Shown one piece after another: positions 41,442 through 51,204 of a stretch of 64,000 bases of DNA. Source of the DNA: Paraherbaspirillum soli (lineage in GTDB: Bacteria; Pseudomonadota; Gammaproteobacteria; Burkholderiales; Burkholderiaceae_D); NCBI RefSeq assembly GCF_042654985.1, contig NZ_JBHSMT010000029.1, positions 458,556-522,555 on the forward strand. The letters run 5' to 3'. The stretch's first letter is position 1, and every line of letters starts with the position of its first letter. A model generated the notes under the pieces. It did not search any database. It was not told the DNA's origin and saw only the letters and a program-made list of their open reading frames with translations. Position numbers and translations under genes: made by a program.

Positions 41442-44219
41442 TCAATGCGCCTCATCCCAATTCTTGCCGACACCCACTTCGGCAATCAGCGGCACCCGCA
41501 ACGCCGCCACGCCGGCCATCAGCTGCGGCAATTTTTCGCGCACCAGCGCCAATTCGTCTTGCGGTACTTCCAGCACCAATTCATCGTGCACTTGCATGAC
41601 CATCTTGGATTTCAGCTGCTCGGTTTCGATCCAGCCCTGTACCGCGATCATCGACAATTTGATCAGATCGGCGGCCGTGCCCTGCATCGGCGCATTGATC
41701 GCAGCACGTTCCGCACCCTGGCGCCGCTGGCCGTTCGGCGAGTTGATTTCGGGCAGCCACAGACGGCGTCCAAATACGGTTTCAACATAGCCCTGCGCCT
41801 TGGCTTGCAAACGGGTCTGGTCCATGTATTGCTTGACGCCGGCAAAGCGCATGAAATATTTTTCGATGTACATTTGCGCGGCGGCACGCTCGATACCCAG
41901 GTTCCCGGCCAAGCCGAAGGCGCTCATGCCGTAGATCAAACCGAAGTTGATCACCTTGGCATAACGGCGCTGCTCCCCACTCACTTCCTGCGGCGTAACG
42001 CCGAAAATTTCAGCGGCGGTGGCGCGGTGAATGTCCTCGCCATCGGCAAACGCGCGCAGCATGTTTTCGTCGCCGGAAATATGGGCCATGATGCGCAATT
42101 CAATTTGCGAATAATCGGCCGACACAATCACGTTGTCGCCAGCAGCCACAAACGCTTCGCGGATGCGACGGCCTTCGGCGGTGCGGATCGGTATGTTTTG
42201 CAGATTCGGATCATTCGATGCGAGACGACCGGTGACGGCGACCGCCTGCGCGTAATTGGTATGCACCCGGCCAGTCGTGGAGTTGACCATCTTCGGCAGC
42301 TTGTCGGTATAAGTCGATTTCAGTTTCGACAGGCCGCGGTACTCAAGCAACACCTTCGGCAGCGGATAATCTTCGGCCAGCTTCTGCAATACTTCCTCGT
42401 CGGTCGACGGCGCGCCGGAAGGCGTCTTTTTGACGACCGGCAGCTTCAACTTCTCGAACAGGATTTCACCCAGTTGCTTCGGCGATCCCAGATTGAATGG
42501 CTGCCCCGCAAGCTCGTAGGCTTGCTGCTCGATCTCCAGCATCCGCTTGCCCAGTTCATGCGATTGCGTAGCGAGTTGGGCGGCGTCGATCAACACGCCG
42601 TTGCGTTCGATTTTTTGCAGCACGACCGAAGTCGGCACTTCGATTTTTTCGTAGATGAACCTGAGCTTGGCGTCGTCGACGATGTGGGGCCACATGGCCA
42701 GATGCAATTGCAGCGTGATGTCGGCATCCTCCGCCGCATATTCGGTGGCGCGGCCGATTTCGACTTCGTCAAACCCGATCTGCGATGCCCCTTTGCCGCA
42801 GACGTCCTGGAAGGTAATGGTCTGATGATTCAGGTGGCGCAGCGCCAGGCTGTCCATATCGTGATTGCGATGCGATTCGAACACATAGGATTGCAGCAAG
42901 GTGTCATGCACAATGCCGCGCAAGGTCACGCCATGATTGGCAAAAATATGACTGTCGTATTTGAGGTTCTGACCGACCTTGGGTTTGCTGTCGTCTTCCA
43001 GCCAGGACTGCATTTTTTGCAGGACAAACTCGCGCGACAATTGCGGCGGCGCGTCCTGGTAACGATGCGCGACCGGGATATACGCGGCGCTGCCGACTTC
43101 GCAGCACAACGAAATTCCGACCAGCTGGGCCGTCAACGGATCAAGCGAGGTGGTCTCGGTATCCACCGCGGTCAATGCCGCGCGGTCGATGCGCTGCAGC
43201 CATTGTTCCAGCTGCGCTTCGGTCGAGACCGTTTCGTAATGACGCGCTACCGCGGCAAACAGACTGCTTTGCGCTGGCTGGTCGGCGCTGACCGCCTTCT
43301 CAGGCACGGCAGCGTTGGCCTCGGCCTGGACCGGACCGGCCGCCGCGCCACCGGCATTGGCAGTGCTCAGATCGCGCAGCCAGGTCTTGAAGTTATAACG
43401 GGTATAGATGTCAATCAGCGTTTCCTTGTCCTGCTGCGGCGCTATCAGCGACTCTGGAATCGACACCATGTGAGCGCTCAGATCGCAATCCGTTTTGACC
43501 GTCACCAGCTCCTTCGCCTTCGGCAGCCAGTCGAGCGCCTGCCGCAAGTTCTCGCCGACCACGCCGCCGATATCGGCCGCGTGCGCCATCACCTGATCCA
43601 CCGTGTCGTACTGGGCCAGCCATTTGACCGCGGTCTTGGGGCCGACTTTGGCGACGCCGGGAATGTTATCGACGGTGTCGCCGATCAAGGTCAGGTAGTC
43701 GACAATCCGTTCCGGCGGAACGCCGAATTTGGCGCTGACACCTGCCGGGTCCAGCGTCTCGTTGCTCATGGTGTTAATCAGCGTCACATGCTCGTTCACC
43801 AACTGCGCCAAATCCTTGTCGCCGGTCGACACCACGACATCCATCCCATGCGCTACCGCCTGTACCGCCAGCGTGCCGATCACGTCATCGGCCTCGACCC
43901 CTTCGACCATCAAAATCGGCCAGCCCATCGCGCGCACCGCAGCATGAATAGGCGTAATCTGTTTGACCAGGTCTTCCGGCATCGATGCCCGAGTTGCCTT
44001 GTAGTCAGCGTACATGTCGTCGCGAAAGGTTTTGCCTTTTGCATCGAACACACAGGCGAGGTAAGCTGCGGGATAATCGGTGCGCAAGCGGCGCAACATA
44101 TTTAAGATCCCATACAGTGCGCCGGTCGGTTCATTTGCGGCATTGCGCATATCGGGCAGCGCATGAAAGGCTCGATATAGATAACTGGAACCATCAACTA
44201 ACAGTAGGGTTTTTTGCAT
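41442..44219 (-). CDS. polA: DNA polymerase I
   Basis: 925 residues. 5' nuclease domain (MQKTLLLVDGSSYLYRAFHA; DKDLAQLV), an intact 3'-5' exonuclease domain (AVDTETTSLDPLTAQ, with its later Asp/Glu motifs), and the polymerase domain with motifs A (DYSQIELRIMAH), B (RRYAKVINFGLIYGMSAFGL) and C (QVHDELVLEVP). It fills gaps and removes RNA primers. The ATG at 44219 abuts the ATG of the LOG gene on the other strand, with no spacer; an upstream TTG (44258) is the only other start. Confidence 0.97.
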   Translation of the reverse strand: MQKTLLLVDGSSYLYRAFHALPDMRNAANEPTGALYGILNMLRRLRTDYPAAYLACVFDAKGKTFRDDMYADYKATRASMPEDLVKQITPIHAAVRAMGWPILMVEGVEADDVIGTLAVQAVAHGMDVVVSTGDKDLAQLVNEHVTLINTMSNETLDPAGVSAKFGVPPERIVDYLTLIGDTVDNIPGVAKVGPKTAVKWLAQYDTVDQVMAHAADIGGVVGENLRQALDWLPKAKELVTVKTDCDLSAHMVSIPESLIAPQQDKETLIDIYTRYNFKTWLRDLSTANAGGAAAGPVQAEANAAVPEKAVSADQPAQSSLFAAVARHYETVSTEAQLEQWLQRIDRAALTAVDTETTSLDPLTAQLVGISLCCEVGSAAYIPVAHRYQDAPPQLSREFVLQKMQSWLEDDSKPKVGQNLKYDSHIFANHGVTLRGIVHDTLLQSYVFESHRNHDMDSLALRHLNHQTITFQDVCGKGASQIGFDEVEIGRATEYAAEDADITLQLHLAMWPHIVDDAKLRFIYEKIEVPTSVVLQKIERNGVLIDAAQLATQSHELGKRMLEIEQQAYELAGQPFNLGSPKQLGEILFEKLKLPVVKKTPSGAPSTDEEVLQKLAEDYPLPKVLLEYRGLSKLKSTYTDKLPKMVNSTTGRVHTNYAQAVAVTGRLASNDPNLQNIPIRTAEGRRIREAFVAAGDNVIVSADYSQIELRIMAHISGDENMLRAFADGEDIHRATAAEIFGVTPQEVSGEQRRYAKVINFGLIYGMSAFGLAGNLGIERAAAQMYIEKYFMRFAGVKQYMDQTRLQAKAQGYVETVFGRRLWLPEINSPNGQRRQGAERAAINAPMQGTAADLIKLSMIAVQGWIETEQLKSKMVMQVHDELVLEVPQDELALVREKLPQLMAGVAALRVPLIAEVGVGKNWDEAH

Positions 44220-44957
44220 ATGGAATTGAACGGGAAAAATGTGCCGCGGTTGCGGCAAGTGACGGACATCGAACGCGCCACCTCAAAGAAGGCGCGCGAA
44301 TCGTGGCATATGTTCACGATTATGGCAGAATTTATCGAGTCGACCGAACGCCTGTCCGAGTTGAATCCCGCGGTATCGATCTTCGGCTCCGCCCGCATCA
44401 AGCCGGACAACCCGTATTACGCTTTGTGCTCGGATATCGCCCGCCGTTTTTCGGATGCCGGCTATGCGGTGATCTCCGGCGGCGGACCGGGCTTGATGGA
44501 AGCCGCGAACAAAGGCGCGTTTGAAGGTAAGTCGCCGTCAGTCGGCCTCAATATCGAATTGCCGCATGAGCAAAGCGGCAATAAGTGGCAGGATATCTCC
44601 TTGAGTTTCCGTCACTTCTTCGCCCGCAAAGTCGCCTTCGTGCGTTACGCCGATGCCTACATCGTGCTGCCCGGCGGCTTCGGCACCATGGATGAATTGA
44701 CTGAGGTACTGACCCTGATCCAGACCGGCAAATGCCGTCATATCCCGATCATCCTGGTCGGCAGCACGTTCTGGAGCGGTTTGCTGGAATGGTTCCGGAC
44801 GCAATTGGTCGGCGACGGCATGATTGCGGCAAAAGACATGGACCTGATCCAGGTAATCGACGACCCGGCCTTGATTCTGGCAGCGGTTGAAGCATTCTAT
44901 GAAGCCGGAGAAACCGTCATGGCTGAAGAGGATAGACAAACCAGCGTACTGCTGTAA
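44220..44957 (+). CDS. LOG-family (lysine decarboxylase-like) nucleotide hydrolase
   Basis: 245 residues. Signature blocks GGGPGLMEAANKGA and PGGFGTMDELTE mark the LOG family, which release cytokinin-like bases or ribose-5-phosphate from nucleoside 5'-monophosphates; the annotation 'lysine decarboxylase' is historical. A helical N-terminal extension of about 45 residues precedes the fold. The ATG at 44220 abuts polA's start (CAT|ATG). A hairpin lies after the stop, 44976-45032. Confidence 0.9.
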   Translation: MELNGKNVPRLRQVTDIERATSKKARESWHMFTIMAEFIESTERLSELNPAVSIFGSARIKPDNPYYALCSDIARRFSDAGYAVISGGGPGLMEAANKGAFEGKSPSVGLNIELPHEQSGNKWQDISLSFRHFFARKVAFVRYADAYIVLPGGFGTMDELTEVLTLIQTGKCRHIPIILVGSTFWSGLLEWFRTQLVGDGMIAAKDMDLIQVIDDPALILAAVEAFYEAGETVMAEEDRQTSVLL

Positions 44958-44975
44958 GGCCGTCCCTTGAAGCCG

Positions 44976-45032
44976 TAGCAAACGGCCGCCTTGATAGGCT
45001 GTTATCGCCTACCAAGGCAGGCGGTTTGCTAC
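44976..45032 (+). terminator. Long imperfect stem-loop downstream of the LOG gene
   Basis: GTAGCAAAC at 44976 pairs with GTTTGCTAC at 45024-45032. Pairing continues imperfectly inward (CCGCCTTG-TAGGC with GCCTA-CAAGGC) around a loop TGTTATC. About 25 bp stem in total. No U-tract follows. The upstream arm AAGCCGTAGCAAACGGCC resembles the CCGTAGCGAGCGGCC unit of the 7306 repeat. Confidence 0.5.
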
Positions 45033-45082
45033 AATGGGCCAATTGTTTTCACCCTGTTTCAATCACGGCATCCAACAACTCC

Positions 45083-45511
45083 ATGAACAAATCTAAAGTC
45101 TGGCAGCTCATCGCGGCAGGCCTTGCTTCTATCGCAACACCGTTGCTGGTACATGCTCAGCCGGCAGCCGGAAACGCAGCCCCGCCACCGCCCGAACTGG
45201 AAAAACTGGAAGAAGGCGTAGCACCTGCAACCACTCCTCGCAAGCCGGGAGAAGCCAAGCCGAAAATCACCGAGAAGCGCGAGCAAGGCCGCGTCACCGA
45301 GGTAAAGGTAGAAACTGGCGGCAGCACGTATTACCTGAAGCCGCAGCAAGTCGGCAACTCGGTCCCCGGCGACACACCGAGCGCTCCGGCGCGCGGCGCG
45401 CAGTGGCAGATCAAGGAATTCGACCTGGGCCGCAAGCTACACAAACCAGGTGAAGAAATACCAACGGAAGGCACAGCGCCAGCGCCGCCCACCGTAACTC
45501 CGGCTAAATAG
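45083..45511 (+). CDS. DUF2782 family exported protein
   Basis: 142 residues. Signal peptide MNKSKVWQLIAAGLASIATPLLVHAQ. After a Pro/Ala-rich linker, the conserved DUF2782 unit is seen as ITEKREQGRVTEVKVETGGSTYYL and AQWQIKEFDLGRKL. The family is typical of betaproteobacteria and gammaproteobacteria and lies next to polA and thrB. Periplasmic; function unknown. The ATG at 45083 is chosen because it begins the signal peptide; an earlier in-frame start (45026) adds 19 residues without one. Confidence 0.85.
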   Translation: MNKSKVWQLIAAGLASIATPLLVHAQPAAGNAAPPPPELEKLEEGVAPATTPRKPGEAKPKITEKREQGRVTEVKVETGGSTYYLKPQQVGNSVPGDTPSAPARGAQWQIKEFDLGRKLHKPGEEIPTEGTAPAPPTVTPAK

Positions 45512-45621
45512 TAGCCACAATACAAGCCACTGCCGAAACTTGGCAGTCATGCGGCCAATATGCGGAAAACTCCGTGTGTTTGCCGCATATTTATTCCGAC
45601 ATCGTTTTTTTGGTTTTTCTC

Positions 45622-46587
45622 ATGGCAGTATTTACTCCAGTCAGCCTGGATGACCTCACCCGCTGGATTCCCACCTTTTCCTTAGGCAAGGCATTGGCGA
45701 TCAAGGGGATCTCGTCCGGCATCGAAAACAGTAACTTTTTCATCACCACCGAACGTGGCGAATACGTACTGACGATTTTCGAAAAACTGAGCTTCGAACA
45801 ATTGCCGTTTTACCTGGAGTTGATGCGCCACCTGGCTCAGCATGGGGTATTGGTACCTGAGCCGATTCCTAATCAGGAAGGCGCAATCATCAACCCGCTG
45901 CATGGCAAACCGGCAGCCATCGTGACCAAACTGGACGGTGAATGGCAGCCGGCGCCGGCGCCGATCCATTGCGCGGCAGTCGGAGCGATGCTGGCAAAAA
46001 TGCATGTGGCGGCCCAGGACTTCCCGATCCGCCAGCCAAATTTGCGCGGGCTGTCATGGTGGCGTGAAACAACGCCGGTAGTGCTGCCGTATTTGCCGCA
46101 AGATGGACAAGCTCTGTTGCGCACGGAGTTGGCATTTCAGGAAAATTTCGCCAGCTCCGACACCTATCGCCAGTTGCAGCACGGGCCGGTTCATGCAGAT
46201 CTGTTCCGCAACAATGTCATGTTTGACGGCGACCGGCTAACCGGCTTTTTCGATTTCTATTTCGCCGGCTGCGACACCTGGCTGTTCGACTTGGCGGTCA
46301 CCGTCAACGATTGGTGCATTGACCTCGACAGCGGCGTACTCGACATGCCGAGAGTGCGTGCGATGCTCGATGCTTACCACGCAGTACGGCCGTTCAGCGC
46401 GGCAGAACAAATTGCCTGGCAACCTATGCTGCGCGCCAGCGCATTGCGTTTCTGGTTATCGCGCTTGTACGATTTTTATTTGCCGCGCGCCGCAGAAATA
46501 CTGACGCCGCACGATCCGACCCATTTCGAACGGATTTTGCGACAGCGCGTGGCACATCCGGCTCCGGCCCTGTATCAAGCTGAGTGA
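45622..46587 (+). CDS. thrB: Homoserine kinase, ThrB2 (APH fold)
   Basis: 321 residues. Aminoglycoside-phosphotransferase fold, homoserine kinase type II, as found in pseudomonads and betaproteobacteria, distinct from GHMP-type ThrB. The catalytic loop is HGPVHADLFRNNVMFDGD (Asp as base, Asn for Mg) and FFDFYFAGCDTWLFDLAV is the DFG-like motif. It phosphorylates homoserine in threonine synthesis. The start at 45622 gives MAVFTPVSLDDL, the standard N-terminus; upstream in-frame codons (45574) would add 16 residues. Confidence 0.93.
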   Translation: MAVFTPVSLDDLTRWIPTFSLGKALAIKGISSGIENSNFFITTERGEYVLTIFEKLSFEQLPFYLELMRHLAQHGVLVPEPIPNQEGAIINPLHGKPAAIVTKLDGEWQPAPAPIHCAAVGAMLAKMHVAAQDFPIRQPNLRGLSWWRETTPVVLPYLPQDGQALLRTELAFQENFASSDTYRQLQHGPVHADLFRNNVMFDGDRLTGFFDFYFAGCDTWLFDLAVTVNDWCIDLDSGVLDMPRVRAMLDAYHAVRPFSAAEQIAWQPMLRASALRFWLSRLYDFYLPRAAEILTPHDPTHFERILRQRVAHPAPALYQAE

Positions 46588-46596
46588 CCTGAAACC

Positions 46597-47379
46597 ATGG
46601 ATAAACTGCCTGCAAAAACCGGATGGGTGTGGATCAAGGAAGGGTTTGCGCTGTTCCGCAAGCAACCGGCTGAGATATCCACACTGTTCCTGGGTTATTC
46701 CTTCCTGATGGCGGCGCTCAACATCATCCCGCTGCTGGGGCAATTACTGCTGTTGATTTTGGTGCCGGTGTTTGCGATCGTCTTCATGCAAGCCTGCATC
46801 AATATCGAGCAGGGAAAACGCATTTATCCCAATTTGTTGTTGGTCGGCTTCCAGTCGCCGGCGCTGAAAAAATTGATGCTGCTCGGCTGCTTGTATCCGC
46901 TGGCCGCGATCGCTGCCGTCGGCGCCTCGGCATTGATCGATGGCGGGGTGTTCTGGATGGCCATGACCGGTCACACGCCGGAGCCAAAGGATGTCCAAGA
47001 CGCCAACCTGGCGCTGTTGGCCATGCTTTTTGCCGCGGCGGTATACACACCTGCAGCAATGGCGTTCTGGTACGCGGCGCCGTTGATCGCCTGGCAAAAA
47101 ATGGGCGTGTTGAAAGCGATTTTTTACAGCTTCTTCGCCGTGCTGCGTGAAATGAGGGCGTTCACGGTGTATGGACTGGCATGGGTTGTCATCGGGTTTT
47201 TGCTGCCGGCATTCTTCGGCGCGCTGATATTGCTGCTAGCAGGCAATATATCTGTCGCCATCATGGTGCTGATGCCACTGACGATCGTGCTGTCGGCAGT
47301 CATGTACTGCTCGTTTTACCCTACTTACACGCACGTATTTGGCAAGCCTGAGGCCGATTTGCCGGATTCCCCGGATTAA
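46597..47379 (+). CDS. BPSS1780-like integral membrane protein
   Basis: 260 residues, about six hydrophobic segments (for example AALNIIPLLGQLLLLILVPV, LYPLAAIAAVGASALI, AVYTPAAMAFWYAAPLIAW, YGLAWVVIGFLLPAFFG). WIKEGFALFRKQPAEIST at the N-terminus and the AMAFWYAAPLIAW motif are characteristic of the BPSS1780 family of inner-membrane proteins, unknown function. It starts 9 bp after thrB, so it is probably co-transcribed with it. Confidence 0.85.
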   Translation: MDKLPAKTGWVWIKEGFALFRKQPAEISTLFLGYSFLMAALNIIPLLGQLLLLILVPVFAIVFMQACINIEQGKRIYPNLLLVGFQSPALKKLMLLGCLYPLAAIAAVGASALIDGGVFWMAMTGHTPEPKDVQDANLALLAMLFAAAVYTPAAMAFWYAAPLIAWQKMGVLKAIFYSFFAVLREMRAFTVYGLAWVVIGFLLPAFFGALILLLAGNISVAIMVLMPLTIVLSAVMYCSFYPTYTHVFGKPEADLPDSPD

Positions 47380-47441
47380 CTGAAAGCACCGTCCATCCCG
47401 CTGCGCACTATACAGCGGAATGGATTGCCCACCTCCGACAC

Positions 47442-49736
47442 CTAGCCGCGCAAGGCCGGCGCCACCTTCTCCAGCTTCGCCACGCTCAAGTCCAGCAGCT
47501 TCATTCCATGTTTGCCGAAGTTGATGTGCGCCCGGGCATTGCCGCCGCTGCCTTCGATGTTGACGATCACGCCTTCGCCGAATTTTTGATGTGAAACGTT
47601 TTCACCGATGCGCCAGCCGATATCTTTTCTGCTGAAATTCTTGGCGATGGTATTGACGCCTTTTTCAGGTGCATCATCCCATGCCGACTTCTGATTGCCG
47701 AACCAGGAATGCGGCTGCACCTTCGGCGACAACCACTTGAGCGCGTCCTCCGGCAGTTCGTCGAAAAAGCGCGACCGCGTGTTGTAGCGGGTCTGTCCAT
47801 GCAACATCCGGGTTTGCGAAAAGCTCATGTACAGCCGCTGTTTGGCACGCGTGATGGCGACATACATCAGTCGCCGCTCTTCTTCGACGCCGGCATTTTC
47901 TTTCTGCGAATTCTCATGCGGGAACAAGCCTTCTTCCAGGCCGGTAATAAACACCGCATCGAATTCCAAGCCCTTGGCCGAGTGCACCGTCATCAGTTGC
48001 AACGCATCTTGTCCGGCCTGGGCCTGATTGTCGCCTGCCTCCAGCGACGCATGCGACAGAAACGCCGACAGCGGCGACATCAGCGTAGCTAACGGTGCAT
48101 CGGCATCGAATATTTCGATGCCTTCGGCGGTCGTGATGGCCGCACCGGCGACCGCCTGCGCCTTGGGACCGAGCAGCGCCGGGGCGTCGGCGCCGAAGCC
48201 CTCCTCCGACACAAACAAGGTCGCGGCATTCACCAGTTGCTCCAGATTCTCGATCCGATCGGCGCCTTCTTTTTCATTCCGATAATGCTGGATCAAGCCG
48301 CTCATCTCCAGCACGATCTGCACCATTTCCGGCAATGGCAAATGCTGCGTTTCGAAGCGGCCGCCTTCGATCAATTTCAGGAATGCGCCCAACGTCGCGC
48401 CCGCCTTGCCGGCCACATACGGCACTGCGGCGTACAGCGAAATACCGTATTGACGGGCAGCGTCCTGCAATTGTTCCAGCGCCCGCGCACCGATGCCGCG
48501 CGTCGGGAAATTCACCACGCGCAAAAATGCCGAATCATTGTGCGGATTGTCCATCAGCTGCAAATAGGCAATCGCGTGCTTCACCTCGGCCCGCTCGAAA
48601 TAGCGCTGACCGCCGTAAACCCGGTACGGGATCCCGGCCGAAAACAACGCATGCTCGATCACCCGCGATTGCGCATTGGAGCGATACAGCACGGCGATTT
48701 CGCTGCGCGTCGCGCCTTCGTTGATCAGGCTCTTGGCTTCTTCGATAATCCACTGCGCCTCTTGCAGGTCGCTGGTCGCCTCGTAAATCCGCACCGGCTC
48801 GCCATGGCCGGCATCGGTCCGCAGATTTTTGCCGAGACGTTTGCTGTTGTTGGCAATCAACGTATTGGCGCTATCGAGAATATGGCCGTGCGAGCGATAG
48901 TTCTGCTCCAGCTTGATCAGATTCTCGACCCGGAATTCATGTTCGAAGGCCGACATGTTGCCGACATTGGCGCCACGAAATGCGTAAATGCTCTGATCGT
49001 CGTCGCCCACCGCAAACACCGCACCGCGCTGGCCGGCCATCAGTTTGAGCCACTTGTATTGCAGATCGTTGGTATCTTGAAACTCGTCGACCAGGATGTG
49101 CTGGAAGCGCGCCTGATAGTGTTCCCGCAACGGCTGGTTGCGGCTCAGCAGTTCATAAGTGCGCAGCAGCAATTCGGCAAAATCGACCACGCCTTCACGC
49201 TGGCACTGCTGATCGTACAAATCGTACAACTCGACAAATTTGCGGTTGTAATCGTCGTTGGCCTCGACTTCATTGGCGCGCAAGCCCTGGTCCTTGGCGC
49301 CATTGATGAAATACATCAAATTACGCGGCGGATATTTTTCGTCATCGACATTGAGCGACTTCAACAGCCGCTTGATCGCCGACAACTGATCTTGCGAATC
49401 CAGGATCTGGAACGTTTGCGGCAAACCGGCATCGCGGTAATGTGCGCGCAACAGGCGATTACACAAACCGTGGAAGGTCCCGATCCACATGCCGCGCGTA
49501 TTGATCGGCAGCATCGCCGACAAGCGCGTCATCATTTCCTTGGATGCCTTGTTGGTAAAGGTGACCGCCAGCACGCCGGCCGGCGATACCTGCCCGGTCT
49601 GAATCAGCCAGGCGATGCGGGTGGTCAACACCCGCGTCTTGCCGGAGCCGGCACCCGCCAGAATGAGAGCCGATTGCGCAGGCAAGGTTACCGCCGCGAG
49701 TTGTTCCTGATTGAGGTTATGAAGGAGATTTTGCAT
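47442..49736 (-). CDS. uvrD: DNA helicase II, UvrD
   Basis: 764 residues. Superfamily 1 motifs are complete: Walker A AGAGSGKT (27-34), motif Ia AVTFTNKASKEM, DEFQDTND, GDDDQSIYAFRGA, QNYRS, VMTVHSAKGLEFD-type (here LMTVHSAKGLEFDAVFITG) and VAITRAK. The C-terminal part has the Tudor-like UvrD tail (HQKFGEGVIVNIEG). It unwinds DNA 3'-5' in nucleotide-excision and mismatch repair. It converges on the BPSS1780-like gene with 62 bp between. Confidence 0.96.
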   Translation of the reverse strand: MQNLLHNLNQEQLAAVTLPAQSALILAGAGSGKTRVLTTRIAWLIQTGQVSPAGVLAVTFTNKASKEMMTRLSAMLPINTRGMWIGTFHGLCNRLLRAHYRDAGLPQTFQILDSQDQLSAIKRLLKSLNVDDEKYPPRNLMYFINGAKDQGLRANEVEANDDYNRKFVELYDLYDQQCQREGVVDFAELLLRTYELLSRNQPLREHYQARFQHILVDEFQDTNDLQYKWLKLMAGQRGAVFAVGDDDQSIYAFRGANVGNMSAFEHEFRVENLIKLEQNYRSHGHILDSANTLIANNSKRLGKNLRTDAGHGEPVRIYEATSDLQEAQWIIEEAKSLINEGATRSEIAVLYRSNAQSRVIEHALFSAGIPYRVYGGQRYFERAEVKHAIAYLQLMDNPHNDSAFLRVVNFPTRGIGARALEQLQDAARQYGISLYAAVPYVAGKAGATLGAFLKLIEGGRFETQHLPLPEMVQIVLEMSGLIQHYRNEKEGADRIENLEQLVNAATLFVSEEGFGADAPALLGPKAQAVAGAAITTAEGIEIFDADAPLATLMSPLSAFLSHASLEAGDNQAQAGQDALQLMTVHSAKGLEFDAVFITGLEEGLFPHENSQKENAGVEEERRLMYVAITRAKQRLYMSFSQTRMLHGQTRYNTRSRFFDELPEDALKWLSPKVQPHSWFGNQKSAWDDAPEKGVNTIAKNFSRKDIGWRIGENVSHQKFGEGVIVNIEGSGGNARAHINFGKHGMKLLDLSVAKLEKVAPALRG

Positions 49737-49927
49737 CCCCGCATTATAAGCTGCGCAGCTGTCGGTGATGAGCGGATCGCGCGCGACCGCATGAACGCCG
49801 TCCTCCCGTCACTGCGAATGCAAGCAATCAGGCGACATCAAGAGTAAAATCTTGCGCTGCATCATGCATAGGCAAACGGCATCCGCTGCTGCGCGCCCTC
49901 GTCACAAAATCACCTAAGTTGTCATCC

Positions 49928-51136
49928 ATGTCTGAAGAAGTCCGTCTCGATCCCGCCAGCACGCCCGGATCACAGGCCGCAGTGTCGTTTCGCATCATTT
50001 CCACCGTTTTCTTTACGTTTATCGGTTACCTGGCAATCGGCATTCCGCTGGCGGTCCTGCCCGGCTATGTGCATCTCGACCTGGGTTACAGCTCGGTGCT
50101 GGCCGGACTCGCGATCAGCGCCCAATATCTAGCGACTTTCCTGAGCCGTCCGCTGGCCGGACGCATGGCCGATGCTATCGGTCCCAAGACGGCGGTGCTG
50201 TACGGGCTGTTCGGCGCTAGCGTCAGCGGCATTTTTTTGCTGGCGACGGCGTGGTTTGTGCATATTCCGTGGCTCAGTCTGAGCGTCCTGCTGGTCGGCC
50301 GGCTGGTGCTCGGTTGTGCGGAGAGCATGGTCGGCACCGGCGCCATTACCTGGGGCATAGGCCAGGTCGGCGCGACGCATACCGCGCGCATGATTTCCTG
50401 GAATGGTATCGCTACCTACAGCGCGCTGGCGATAGGCGCCCCGCTGGGCGTGACGATCGCTCATGCATGGGGTTTGTCGGCGGTCGGCTTGACGGTCGCG
50501 GGCTTATCGCTGATCGGCTTTTTGCTGGCCCGCAGGAAGCCGGCCACGCCAGTGGTGCACGGCGAGCATTTGCCGTTTCGCTTTGTGCTGCGCAGGGTTC
50601 TGCCGCACGGCATGGGACTGGCGTTGGGCTCGATCGGTTTCGGCTCGATCGCCACCTTTATTACGTTGTTCTATGCCAGTCAGCATTGGTCGAACGCGGC
50701 CTATTCACTGACTTTGTTCGGGACTTCTTTCATCGGCACGCGGCTCCTGCTGGCACAAACCATCGGCCGTTTTGGTGGCTTTCGGGTAGCGATCATTTGC
50801 TTCCTGGTGGAGGCGCTTGGTTTGCTGCTGTTATGGCAAGCCGGCGCACCGGCTTTTGCACTGGCCGGCGCCGGATTGACCGGAATCGGTTTCGCGCTGG
50901 TGTTTCCGGCGCTCGGGGTGGAAGCGGTGAATCTGCTGCCGGCGCATAACCGAGGCAGCGCGTTGGGGGCTTATTCGTTATTTCTGGATCTGTCGCTCGG
51001 CATTACCGGTCCCGTGGCCGGCCTGATTGTCAGTCGATTCGGCTATGCCGAAGTATTCCTGTTTGCTGCAATCGCCGCGCTGGCGGCGGTCGGCTTGACA
51101 GGCATGCTGTATCGACGGGCGCGACATTTCTCCTGA
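49928..51136 (+). CDS. MFS transporter (YhhS/YfcJ-like)
   Basis: About 402 residues with 12 membrane helices. The MFS motif A is seen after helix 2 (SRPLAGRMADAIGPKTAV), and a large loop near 200 separates the halves. Length and the early helix VFFTFIGYLAIGIPLAVLP fit the YhhS/YfcJ family of MFS exporters (arabinose/glyphosate-type efflux in enterics). The substrate is not inferable. The ATG at 49928 is preferred over a TTG at 49919. It is 69 bp upstream of dps. Confidence 0.9.
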   Translation: MSEEVRLDPASTPGSQAAVSFRIISTVFFTFIGYLAIGIPLAVLPGYVHLDLGYSSVLAGLAISAQYLATFLSRPLAGRMADAIGPKTAVLYGLFGASVSGIFLLATAWFVHIPWLSLSVLLVGRLVLGCAESMVGTGAITWGIGQVGATHTARMISWNGIATYSALAIGAPLGVTIAHAWGLSAVGLTVAGLSLIGFLLARRKPATPVVHGEHLPFRFVLRRVLPHGMGLALGSIGFGSIATFITLFYASQHWSNAAYSLTLFGTSFIGTRLLLAQTIGRFGGFRVAIICFLVEALGLLLLWQAGAPAFALAGAGLTGIGFALVFPALGVEAVNLLPAHNRGSALGAYSLFLDLSLGITGPVAGLIVSRFGYAEVFLFAAIAALAAVGLTGMLYRRARHFS

Positions 51137-51204
51137 TCAAGGAATTAACATAGAATCCGGAATGCAAGTCTCTCATTCACCTACCAACAAGAAGGAGCAG
51201 CACA

